Shown here piece after piece: positions 12,180 to 21,515 of a stretch of DNA of 64,000 bases. The position numbers were made by a program, and so were the translations under genes. Position 1 is the first letter of the stretch. Every line of letters begins with the position of its first letter. The notes under the pieces are model-generated. The model saw nothing but the letters and a program-made list of their open reading frames with translations. It ran no database searches and was not told the DNA's origin. Origin of the DNA: Limonium bicolor (taxonomy: Eukaryota > Streptophyta > Magnoliopsida > Caryophyllales > Plumbaginaceae); NCBI GenBank assembly GCA_023374045.1, contig CM041779.1, positions 298,044,167-298,108,166 of the forward strand, read 5' to 3'.

Positions 12180-12812
12180 ATGCTCCTTCGATCACGTAGT
12201 CTTCCTGAAGGAATAGCCAACTACGATCCTGAGATCGAGAGGACCCTTCTTCGTTCTTTAAAACAAAGAAGAAACCAACAAAGCACACCTCCTACACAAG
12301 AAGAATCAAGTACAGTTAACAAGATGACAACTCCCACCGTTCGCAACATCAACCGGTCATCCAGTGAAGGCCAACAACCCGCTATCAACCTCCCTCACCT
12401 TTCACAATCTGATTACGATGAGTGGCAAAAATTGAAGCCATATCATCAGATTCGTTGTGTAAAGGAGTTGGGCATGTTTGATGGCTCAAACCCAGACGAA
12501 GCCTTGCTGCATGTAACTAAGTTTCTGCAGCATGTCAACAACCTTACCGCAACCGACGTTGTCCTACAATATGCACAAATCTCCCTCTTTCCTCATAGCC
12601 TCACCGGGATTGCAAGCAAATGGTACCACAGTTTAATTCCAAGTACCATTTCCATATGGGATGACATGGCAACCAAATTCTACGACAAATTCCTACCACC
12701 AAGTCGAACTCTAGAGATGATCGCCGAGATATACAACTTCAAACAACCAGGTTCGGAGAACATTTGTGAGACTTGGGACCGGTTCAAAGGGTTGCTTCTG
12801 ACATGTCCTCAC
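12180..12812 (+). pseudogene. gag: Gag, N-terminal part (element A)
   Basis: Capsid polyprotein of an Athila-type retrotransposon. It starts at the ATG at 12180 (LLRSRSLPEG, then EIERTLLRSLKQRR), aligning with the gag start of element C at 25824. The capsid core shows EYDEWQKLKPYHQIRCVKEL-like text and WYHSL, WDDMATKFYDKFLPPSRT and ICETWDRFKGLLLTCPH. The frame is intact until element B interrupts it inside CPHRG; in the sequence as it stands the ORF runs on to 12929 through 112 bp of LTR B, giving a chimeric tail. The rest of gag resumes at 18763. Confidence 0.9.
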
Positions 12813-12817
12813 CGCGG

Positions 12818-14588
12818 TGTTGGAGAAATATGTGACTACTTCTACAACTTAGGCAGTGTACCTATCGTTTTGCGGAATAGTGGATTTGTGGGTTGTCGTA
12901 CTCTTGGGGACCTCGCTGTGGATAACTGATAGTGTAGTAAATTGACTGAGATTTCTAGTAAACAATTTAATCATTTTTGAAAGAAAGAAGAGGTTGAAAA
13001 CTTAATTTGAACAGTAATACAAACAATTAATCAAAACAAAATACAAATAGAAATTGTAAATCTTTTGTTTTTAAAGAAGCATCCTGGGTTATTCTGCTCA
13101 CCTATTTTATCTAATTATATTGATATAAACTTTCCCACTTTAGCAATAAACTCAGGAATCTTAATTAGTTCATTGACCGGTCCTTGTACAATTAACCCTG
13201 ACTAATTTAAACAACAAGCCGCAATCCTGCCCAAGTCATTATAAATTAATCGCTTTATTACCAATTCCTATTGGAGACAGATTAACCTATAGGCGAGACA
13301 CGCTTCTAGTCGTTAACCCGTTTTGACTTCCTTTGTCTAGAACCTTGTCTCAGCAACGCATTTTAACAAGAGAACTACAAATATCACTTTAATAATTGTA
13401 CAAGAAGATTAAAGCACATTAAGAACAAGAATCAAAATACTGCTTAGATAAATTATAGTGGAAAGTTTACATAACATAATTATATAAAATAGGCTCGCTT
13501 CCAAACCCGGGAGGCTAAGTTTGTTACTCAGACATTAACAAGGATGAAAATAAAATAAAGATAGAAATAGCCATTATTTTAGAGACTGCCGGAGGAGACG
13601 GGACTGCGATTCGCTCCTGCTCCAGCTGCTTTTCTTCTCTTCTTTTTATCCTGGTTCTGTTGAGTGGTGGAATGAAGAATGAAAATAAAATGGAGAAGTG
13701 GGGGATAAGAGGATGGAATGGGTCGTAGGTGTGGTTTGTATTGTGGTGTTCGATTCTGTTGTGAACGATGGATTTAGGAAGGGATGATTTTTAAGATTGA
13801 CAGAGCGTGGGTTTTTATAGAGCAAAGGAAGAGGAAGAAGACAGGCTGGAACACGCGTGAGGAATTTAAGGAGTGCCGGCACCTGCTATTGCCGATGGGG
13901 TAGATAGATGTGTCTGTAGGCGCCGTAAATGAAGAAGTAATAATGGACAAAACGCCGCCGAAAGAAAACTAGTCGCGTGAATTCTAGATCTGGGTTGCAC
14001 GTCATTGTTTGTGTCTGGCCATTTATGGCCGGACGTCTCTAAGCAGCCCCGCAGTGTTGTCCGGCCTTTTATCCACGGACAGGCCGCAGACATTTCTTTC
14101 TTGTCCGGCCATTTTTACACGGACAGGCCACAGACAACTTTGTCTTCTGTCCGCCCTTATTTCCACGGACATGGTTGATTTTGACACGTCCGAACCATTG
14201 TCCGGACCAGCCTGGTCGGACACTTCGAATTTATGCGGAGAAACGCGTCCTTGTTTTGTGTCCTGCCTTCTTTGGGCGGACATGCCACAGACGCCCTTTT
14301 TGACATGTCCGAACCACTGTCCGAACCAGTGTGGTTCGGACGAAAACTGGTTTGCTTCTAAAATATTCGTTTCAGCTCTGATTTAAGATCCGTTTGCGCC
14401 TATGCGTTCGTCTCTTCGTCTACTTTGCTCCTAGCTAGGTTTTCCTCATGTTTAACCAATAAATCTGTGAGATAACCAATAAAACATAAACTAGAGGAAA
14501 ACTAACCAAAGTGGAGAAATGAGCAAGAAAAGTGCTAATATAATATATGGAATACACCCATAAAACATGCTCATTTGGACACTTATCA
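12818..14588 (-). repeat. 3' LTR of element B
   Basis: Terminal TG...CA; on the minus strand it starts TGATAAGTGTCC, as in element C. TATA box on the minus strand at 13811-13819. The GTCCGG/CCGGAC cluster at 14017-14345 lies upstream of that TATA box. Several cluster sites that read CGGAC in the right LTR read CAGAC here, consistent with methylated-CpG decay. Confidence 0.95.
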
Positions 14589-14601
14589 CACCCCCACACT
14601 T
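14589..14601 (-). other. Polypurine tract of element B
   Basis: The minus strand reads AAGTGTGGGGGTG directly before the 3' LTR. It is preceded by a cttgaggacaagcaaaag block that recurs before the tracts of C and, slightly changed, of A. This is the plus-strand priming site. Confidence 0.9.
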
Positions 14602-15785
14602 ATCTTTTGCTTGTCCTCAAGTGAATCTTTTGACATAATGTTTAAACAAGTTAAACAGACAATAATCAAGTAAGGAGAGCATAGAAGAGGTAACTGCCAA
14701 TCTTTTCAGATTTTAAAAGGGTACTAATAACATTAAATTTCTTAAATATATTTCTCCATTTTCTGAGAATAACCCTGAAGTCCTACAAAAGAAAGAGAAG
14801 CAGTACCATGAGAATTATGCTTCTAAACTTGAGCCAATCCACCATTTTCTTTCACATTTCCTTGAACGACAAGGGGCATGAAGTAAAATCTTATTCCATT
14901 ATACCTTTCAATGCCACATACTCATGATCCATAATGAAGAAGTTTTTATCATTTTGGTGCAGAATGCAAAGATACTTCAATTTTGAAGTTCATTTTTCTT
15001 TACCTCAGACTTTTCTCTCCACCCTTGTAGCGGTTTTGGGTCTACTATCCCAGATACCGAGTACCTTAGGTAGCCGGGTGATGAAGCACCCCTAAGAACT
15101 TAATAACCGAGTGGACGAGGCCTGTTTAGGATCAGAATATGCTTGTCTGGATCAGAGGAGTACCTTGCCTTGTTCTTTTTCCACCGTTTCATTCCAATTC
15201 AAACCCAGGCTCAAAGTCAAAACCAAATTCAAATGATAATTTCCTCAGAATTTTTTTTGCATAAGGAGCAGAGTGGTTAAATTTTTTTTTGTACCCTTTA
15301 AACCTGTTAATACCGGCATTACTCCCTCTATGGCTCCTTCTTTGATTATTAATCACTTAACAAACTTAAACACAGTGTCGAAAAAGAGGGGAACTTAAGA
15401 GCAAGCTTTTGATTATTACCTCTCCCCCACACTTGAGCCAAAGCAATGCCCTCATTGCATAGAAAGAATTAAAATAACAGGGCATGCAAACTACCTGGGT
15501 AATGATCACAAAGCATGGCAATAGGAAATATTGAAAATTTAAAGAGCAGGGTATAGATAGTGTACTCCCTAGAGTTTTGCAGAGTATGTAGAGTAGCTCC
15601 CCCACACTTGAGTTCAGCTGTAGGAATGTGCAAGATGTTCCTGTAGTGAATATTCTAAACAGCCAGAAGAACTCAAGTTAATTCTCCTCGTTCTCTCTCC
15701 TTTCTTTTTTTATTTAAAAACATATATAGGAATAATATGGAAGACAAAACATAATACAAAAATAGTAGGATAATAAAATTTAACC
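14602..15785 (-). other. 3' noncoding region of element B
   Basis: About 1.2 kb between the ORF hairpins and the polypurine tract. It contains short conserved phrases also found in element C (ttgagccaaagcaatgccctcattgca here; the equivalent near 28850 in C). No ORF has recognisable content. Confidence 0.6.
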
Positions 15786-15836
15786 ACTGGGTTGCCTCCC
15801 AGTAAGCTGCCCGTATTTATAGTCTTCGGCTAGACT
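15786..15836 (-). other. Tandem hairpins downstream of the acidic ORF (element B)
   Basis: On the minus strand: AGTCT-AGCCGA-AGACT (15836-15821), a spacer containing CGGGCAGCT, then ACTGGG-AGGCAA-CCCAGT (15803-15786). Element C has the same pair with different but still paired stem bases (28551-28602). The motif sits just after the ORF stop. Its function is unknown; an RNA structure acting in packaging, translation or 3' processing is inference. Confidence 0.75.
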
Positions 15837-15845
15837 CCCGCTTCG

Positions 15846-16700
15846 TTATCCTGGATCAAAAATAAAAGTAGACAACAGCTTTGACAGGAAAATGAAGTTA
15901 GCAGTAATTAAAAACAAACCACCTGGATCAAAACAAAACGTCACCTCGGCAAATAAAATAGGAAAATGAATACTCCATAAAACCTGGTGTTTGAGGAGGT
16001 ACTGCCGGTAACGTAGTTCTAACAGGAGACCAGGTGGTGATGATTTTTCTTCCTCAAATTGGAGGATGTAAACATCCTCCTCTTGTTGTTGAGGCTTATG
16101 GAGGCAGGGTGGAAGTTGATGAGAGACTGGTGGTAGTGGTGTTCCTTCCTCAAATTCGAGGATGTAGATATCCTCTTCCGGTTGGTGAGGCTCAATAGGA
16201 TAATCCTCTTCTAGCTCGCGGACTGGCTCATACAAAATATCTTTAAATTTTAATTGCTCCTCTTGTGCTGGGGATGGAGATGGAGGAGAATTGTAACTCT
16301 CAGACATTTGCTCCAACTCGGCGTCGGAGAAAAGTGTCCTGATAAGTTTCTTTATCTCCTCATCAGAACTTGTAGCTTCAAGAATATCTGGCTCGATTCA
16401 ATCTTTACTCCTTGGAGTTGCCATTGGAATCTCTTCTAGCAGATTGGTCTGACTCGGGAGAAATTCGCCTGGCCCTTGTGTAGATTGCTGTTCATTCTGA
16501 TTGAAGTAGTCATATTCCAACTGAGCTTCTTTGTACTGTGTATTAGCCTGGTCGACTTCCCACCAGTACGGCTCTCGATTTGATTGTTGAGGTGGTTGAT
16601 AATCCTTGACCATCCTTTGATATGAGGAGGTCTCCTCTTGCATGTGCGTCCATTCCAAATTGATCAACAATCTTCTCACCTCATCGTAGCCGCTCTCCAT
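15846..16700 (-). pseudogene. Acidic ORF with YILxFEEE motifs and hydrophobic tail (element B)
   Basis: One reading frame of 285 codons (ATG at 16700, stop at 15846) is interrupted by a single in-frame TGA at 16398-16400; an ATG at 16316 restarts the second half. The first half is polar and rich in Glu, Gln and Tyr (MESGYDEVRRLL...). The second half contains DIYILEFEEG and DVYILQFEEE separated by Pro-rich linkers, then a hydrophobic tail: LLKHQVLWSIHFP, CFDPGG, LSTFIFDPG. The same motifs in the same order end the long ORF of element C. It has no similarity I recognise to RT, protease, integrase or capsid. Athila elements can carry env-like ORFs, and the hydrophobic end would fit a membrane anchor, but I have no positive evidence for that. 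Conservation in two separate elements argues it was once functional. Confidence 0.7.
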
Positions 16701-16962
16701 TATCAGTAACTATCCTACAAAACAAAAATAAAAATACCAAGTAGAATAGAACTAAAAATAGAAAATAAACATAAAAACAAAATTAACTAAATAGAAAAAC
16801 AAATAAGAAATAAAACAGAGATAAAAGAAAATTGCTAAAATAAATAAAGTAAGTAAAATTAAATAAAATTAAATGAAGCGAAAATAAAATAAAACAGAAA
16901 TAAAAAAAAACTAAACAGAAATCTCAATAAAATTAAAAACCATTAATTAACCGTGCCGGAGA
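16701..16962 (-). other. A/T-rich leader of element B
   Basis: Between primer site and ORF. The plus strand is almost entirely A-rich (aaataaaa repeats), so the transcript leader is U-rich. No gene. Confidence 0.6.
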
Positions 16963-16980
16963 TCCCCGGCAACGGCGCCA
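16963..16980 (-). other. Primer-binding site of element B (tRNA-Asp)
   Basis: The minus strand reads TGGCGCCGTTGCCGGGGA, a perfect complement to the 3' end of plant tRNA-Asp. It lies six bases from the 5' LTR and is identical to the site in element C. Confidence 0.95.
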
Positions 16981-16986
16981 AAAACT

Positions 16987-18757
16987 TGTTGGAGAAATAT
17001 GTGACTACTTCTACAACTTAGGCAGTGTACCTATCGTTTTGCGGAATAGTGGATTTGTGGGGTGTCGTACTCTTGGGGACCTCGCTGTGGATAACTGATA
17101 GTGTAGTAAATTGACTGAGATTTCTACTAAACAGATTTTATCATTTTTGAAAGAAAGAAGAGGTTGAAAACTTAAGTTGAACAGTAATACAAACAATTAA
17201 TCAAAACAAAATACAAATAGAAATTGTAAATCTTTTGTTTTTAAAGAAGCATCCTGGGTTATTCTGCTCACCTATTTTATCTAATTATATTGATATAAAC
17301 TTTCCCACTTTAGCAATAAACTCAGGAATCTTAATTAGTTCATTGACCGGTCCTTGTACAATTAACCCTGACTAATTTAAACAACAAGCCGCAATCCTGC
17401 CCAAGTCATTATAAATTAATCGCTGTATTACCAATTCCTATTGGAGACAGATTAACCTATAGGCGAGACACGCTTCTAGTCGTTAACCCGTTTTGACTTC
17501 CTTTGTCTAGAACCTTGTCTCAGCAACACATTTTAACAAGAGAACTACAAATATCACTTTAATAATTGTACAAGAAGATTAAAGTGCATTAAGAACAAGA
17601 ATCAAAATACTGCTTAGATAAATTATAGTGGAAAGTTTACATAACACAATTATATAAAATAGGCTCGCTTCCAAACCCGGGAGGCTAAGTTTATTACTCA
17701 GACATTAACAAGGATGAAAATAAATAAAGATAGAAATAGCCATTATTTTGGAGACTGCCGGAGGAGACGGGACTATGATTCGCTCCTGCTCCAGCTGCTT
17801 TTCTTCTCTTCTTTTTATCCTGGTTCTGCTGAGTGGTGGAATGAAGAATGAAAATAAAATGGAGAAGTGGGGGATAAGAGGATGGAATGGGTCGTAGGTG
17901 TGGTTTGTATTGTGGTGTTCGATTCTGTTGTGAACGATGGATTTAGGAAGGGATGATTTTTAAGATTGACGGAGCGTGGGTTTTTATAGAGCAAAGGAAG
18001 AGGAAGAAGACAGGCTGGAACACGCGTGAGGAATTTAAGGAGTGTCGGCTCCTGATATTGCTGATGGGGTAGATAGATGTGTTTGTAGGCGCCGCAAATG
18101 AAGAAGTAATAATGGACAAAACGCCGCCGAAAGAAAACTAGTCACGTGAATTTGGATCTGGGTTGCACGTCCTTGTTTGTGTCCGGCCATTTATGACCGG
18201 ACGTCTCTAAGCAGCCCCGCAGTGTTGTCCGGCCTTTTATCCACGGACAGGCCGCGGACATTTCTTTCTTGTCCGGCCATTTTTACACGGACAGGCCACG
18301 GACAACTCTGTCTTCTGTCCACCCTTATTTCCACGGACATGGTTGATTTTGACGCGTCCGAACCACTGTCCGGACCAGCCTGGTTCGGACGCTTCGAACT
18401 TATGCGGAGAAACGCGTCCTTGTTTTGTGTCCTGCCTTCTTTGGGCGGACATGCCACGGACGCCCTTTTTGACGTGTCCGAACCACTGTCCGGACCAGTG
18501 TGGTTCAGACGAAAACTGGTTTGCTTCTAAAATATTCGTTTCAGCTCCGATTTAAGATCCGTTTGCGTCTATGCGTTCGTCTCTTTGTCTACTTTGCTCC
18601 TAGCTTGGTTTTCCTCATGTTTAACCAATAAATCTGTGAGATAACCAATAAAACATAAACTAGAGGAAAACTAACCAAAGTGGAGAAATGAGCAAGAAAA
18701 GTGCTAATATAATATATGGAATACACCCATAAAACATGTTCATTTGGACACTTATCA
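16987..18757 (-). repeat. 5' LTR of element B
   Basis: Same length as the partner LTR and nearly identical in sequence. TATAAAAAC on the minus strand at 17980-17988. The GTCCGG...CCGGAC cluster at 18178-18515 lies 200-530 bp upstream of that TATA box, the place expected for U3 enhancer sequence. Confidence 0.95.
17980..17988 (-). promoter_or_regulatory. TATA box in LTR B
   Basis: The minus strand reads ctcTATAAAAAC within the 5' LTR; the matching box in the other LTR is at 13811-13819. It is the likely start region for element transcription. Confidence 0.6.
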
Positions 18758-18762
18758 CGCGG

Positions 18763-19645
18763 CCTCACCAAGGAGCAACTTTCCCAGTTGTTATACAAGG
18801 GATTGGTAAACCAGTGCAAAACCATGGTGTTGTCCTCCCTCGATGCAGATGTCCTGAAGAAGCCAGGAGAGAAATTTTTGAGTGGTATTGAATCCCTCTG
18901 TGAAGAAATCAGAGATTGAGCCACCGATGGATCAAGAGGTAGTATCCCAGGTTTATACCATATAGGCGAGATCGACAATAAATTGGATAAATTGATGAAA
19001 AGTCATGAGCAGTTGTTGGAGAGCAACGCCCAGCAGTCGACGAAGGTAAGTGCCTGCAGAAAGTTGTGGAGCAGTTGGCAATGAGTTCCCTTCCTCAGCA
19101 AGCAAATGTGGTTAATGCAAGACCACACACTCAAGTAACTCGTTCTTGTGTTTTCATTACCACCTACTGACGTGTCTTGTACATAGTGTGGTGGAACACA
19201 TGATTTCGAGCAATGCCCTAAATTGCAAGAATTAAAGGCATCTGAGAAGGTTAATGATGTGAGAAACAACCAAGGGTTTAGGAAGCCTTGGCAACATGGT
19301 ACCCAACCCCCTCAAAATTTCCAGAACCATGCCGGTTATCAAGGAGGTCCGAGGCAATTCTTACAAACTCCTTATGGCGGAGTTCCTTCAATCCAACCAT
19401 CCCAACCCCTATCTAATTCAGAAGCCGAGATGGCAGAGATGCGCGACATGATGAAGGCGCTAATGAACAAATCCCGAGATAATCAGAAAGAGATCTCAGC
19501 CCTTCGCAAGGACCATAAGTCATTGCAGCCACAATTGCAGTAAGTACTTACTCAACCAAGGCCACCCGGTCAACTACCATCCCAAATCCAACATATCCAA
19601 GAGAGCATGCCAAAGGCCAAGTGTAGGGCCTTTTCCATCCGGTTC
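18763..19645 (+). pseudogene. gag: Gag, C-terminal part (element A), broken
   Basis: Continues the capsid ORF cut at 12812: LTKEQLSQLLYKG ... SGIESLCEEIRD, then a TGA at 18918 where element C keeps TGG. A frame change follows near 19045. The CCHC-type zinc knuckle is still visible (C-T-stop-C-GGT-H-DFEQ-C at about 19168-19206), with a TAG where element C has CAG. Downstream is KPWQHGTQPPQNFQNHAG, a Gln/Pro-rich part and a coil (EMAEMRDMMKALMNKSRDN), ending at a TAA at 19541-19543 followed by a short readable tail (PRPPGQLPSQ). It lacks the acidic YILxFEEE region of B and C. Nonfunctional. Confidence 0.85.
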
Positions 19646-20596
19646 TCTTCATACTAGGGGAGTCTTTTCTTTCATGTTCCTTTTCTTTTTCTTTATATTC
19701 TTTGTGAAGTTCTTTCTGTTTGCCCTAAACACTTGGGATAGTGATCCTGTCAAGTGTAGGGCAGGGAACCTTTAAATTAATTTTTTAAAAAAGAGTTAGT
19801 ATATATATAAGTAATATTTAATAAGTTGAAATCTTATCAATATTTTACTAAGCTTTTTGCATGCTCCTTGATAAAGTAAGATTAGGAGAGGATAAGTGAT
19901 TGTTCTCTCAAGAGGTATGCTTTCTAATGACTTTTAGATTTCTATTTAAACTTCTTGACTCTCTTTATTAATTAGCACATGAGTATATGACCTTACTCCT
20001 ATTTTAATCTCTAATTTACTTCTAGGTAATGTTTGTCCTCCCTTCTCTTTCAAAACAGTGAAAATTATTTTAGGTGAAAATCTTAAATAAGGTTTGTTAA
20101 TTAATTGAAAAAAAAGAGAAAAAAGAAGAAAAAAATGAAGCATTCTATTCCACGAGGTTGCAAAAATTACCTCAGAATAAAGAAACACTCGAGAGTTTTT
20201 CCTTTTGTTTTATTCCTAAATTCCCTATTCTTAAAATAAAATCATGGCCATATTCAGAAACCCTTGAAAAATAGGCTGAATCATGGAAGCCAGAAATAAG
20301 AGTCTTGGCCATATTCAGAAACCCTTGAAAAATAGGGCTGAATTATGGAAACTAGAAAAAGGAGAGATTACAAATCCCTTATATAAAATAGCCCAAGAGT
20401 TTTTGATCGGTTTTGAAATTCTATATTTTGTTTTATACCTATTAGTATGTCTTTGAAGAAATAAGAGGATTAAGTGATGTTTGTGAATTAGAGTCTGGTA
20501 GTTGGAAATCATTTATCTAGTTGTCATTATTAAGGGTATCTATTTTATGCACAAGCAGTTATTCTTTTCTGATTAAAATTTGCTCGAGGACTAGCA
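19646..20596 (+). other. 3' noncoding region of element A
   Basis: A+T-rich sequence without pol or other ORFs. Contains a direct repeat of ccatattcagaaacccttgaaaaatag (about 20250-20275 and 20309-20335). Confidence 0.6.
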
Positions 20597-20615
20597 AAAG
20601 GTAAGTGTAGAGCGT
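20597..20615 (+). other. Polypurine tract region of element A
   Basis: aaaggtaagtgtagagcg, preceded by ctcgaggactagcaaaag, precedes the 3' LTR. It is a decayed version of the AAGTGTGGGGGTG tract of B and C. Confidence 0.65.
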
Positions 20616-21515
20616 TGAAGCCTCAAACTTATCATATTTTAGAAGTTGGAATTATAAGAATATTAATTAAAATAAGGAAAAAATAGCTAGTTTTTGATAT
20701 TATCTTACACACAAAGTTCATTATATAAATTCATACTTATGTTTGGTATGTTTTCCTATTAGGAATAAATCTCTAATCAAAGGATGAAGTTTTGCCGGGC
20801 ACGATGCCGGACCTCCAATTCACGACATGAGTATGGAGCAGCGCAGAGGATTTGCCGGATGCTGTGCCGGGCATCCCTAGCCGACACAAGCGGAAAAGTC
20901 ATCCCGCTTCACCAAAAGTTAGCAGTTAATTACCTTTTCGCTAGATTTGGTGGTTTAATTGACAGTTAAAAAAGGTAATGCCGGGCACTCCTAACCGGCA
21001 TCACTCCCAGCACAAGTGGAAATTGAAGTTTATAAATAGGCCGAAGGTCTGCAGCACATTTACACTTCAACACTTCAACATTCAATATCTTCCACTCCAT
21101 CATCCGCATCCATTTTAAGTGTTGGTGTCACTTCTACCAAGGAGTTCTACGCATCCAATCCATCCACGAGAAGAAGATTTCTATCGGGTTTGAGGGAATT
21201 CTCACTATGTTAATTTCCTTTTCCTTTTTGTATTCTTCTTGTATTTGTATGAATGGTTGAGTAGGATCTCTTATTGTCCTTGGTTAGGGATGAATTTTCC
21301 TTGTAAACAAATATTATCATTCAATATATTTGCGAGCATTAATTAACATTTTGGTTATTAGGCAAGTTGAATAGTGTTGGCCACTTATTCTCTTCATTCA
21401 AATTTATACTTAAGTTGATCAGGCAAGAGTAGAATAGGTTGTGGAAATCTTAATGATCTTTACCGTTGTCTACTACAAATTAGGAGATAACAATTAAGAT
21501 TAGGAATTAACCTAT
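20616..21515 (+). repeat. 3' LTR of element A, truncated by G1
   Basis: Starts TGAAGCCTCAAACTTATC, aligning with 6314 onward. It retains the promoter segment missing from the 5' copy. After cctat (21511-21515) it is replaced by giant LTR G1; the last ~250 bp seen at 11137-11385 does not reappear in the window. A GCCGGGCAC/TGCCGGAC cluster lies at 20790-21015, just upstream of the TATA box. Confidence 0.8.
21031..21040 (+). promoter_or_regulatory. TATA box in 3' LTR of element A
   Basis: TATAAATAGG, with CA-rich start-site-like sequence about 30 bp downstream, directly after the palindrome cluster. Confidence 0.65.

Larger units (their letters stand above)
12818..18757 (-). mobile_element. 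Non-autonomous Athila-like element B, TSD CGCGG
   Basis: Two 1771-bp LTRs (12818-14588 and 16987-18757) enclose 2.4 kb. The element is on the minus strand: primer site TGGCGCCGTTGCCGGGGA (complement of 16963-16980) beside the right LTR, polypurine tract AAGTGTGGGGGTG (complement of 14589-14601) beside the left LTR. The target duplication CGCGG (12813-12817 and 18758-18762) lies within gag of element A. The interior has one acidic ORF (16700-15846) and no capsid, protease, RT or integrase, so it must be mobilised in trans. The LTRs are very similar, giving a more recent insertion than A. Confidence 0.95.
6314..21515 (+). mobile_element. Athila-like LTR retrotransposon A (old, pol-less, heavily nested)
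   Basis: Parts in order: 5' LTR (6314-11385, containing insertion E), tRNA-Asp-type primer site (11389-11406), leader, gag (12180-12812 and 18763-19645, split by element B), about 950 bp of 3' noncoding sequence, polypurine tract (20597-20615) and a 3' LTR (20616-21515) truncated by LTR G1. There is no protease, RT, RNase H or integrase sequence, so it depended on helper enzymes. The LTR copies differ by large indels and many substitutions, and gag has nonsense changes. This makes it the oldest layer here. Confidence 0.85.

Noticed and set aside
16963..16980. tRNA-like sequence ending in cggcgcca taken as a tRNA gene end
   Set aside because: Only the 18-nt complement of tRNA-Asp is present, next to an LTR: it is a primer-binding site, not a tRNA gene.
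14009..18530. ORFs on both strands in the two LTRs of B (Cys/Pro/Ser-rich, repeating RPxxLSCPA-like text)
   Set aside because: They are produced by the GTCCGG palindrome cluster reading similarly on both strands, lie in LTR promoter sequence and occur once per LTR.
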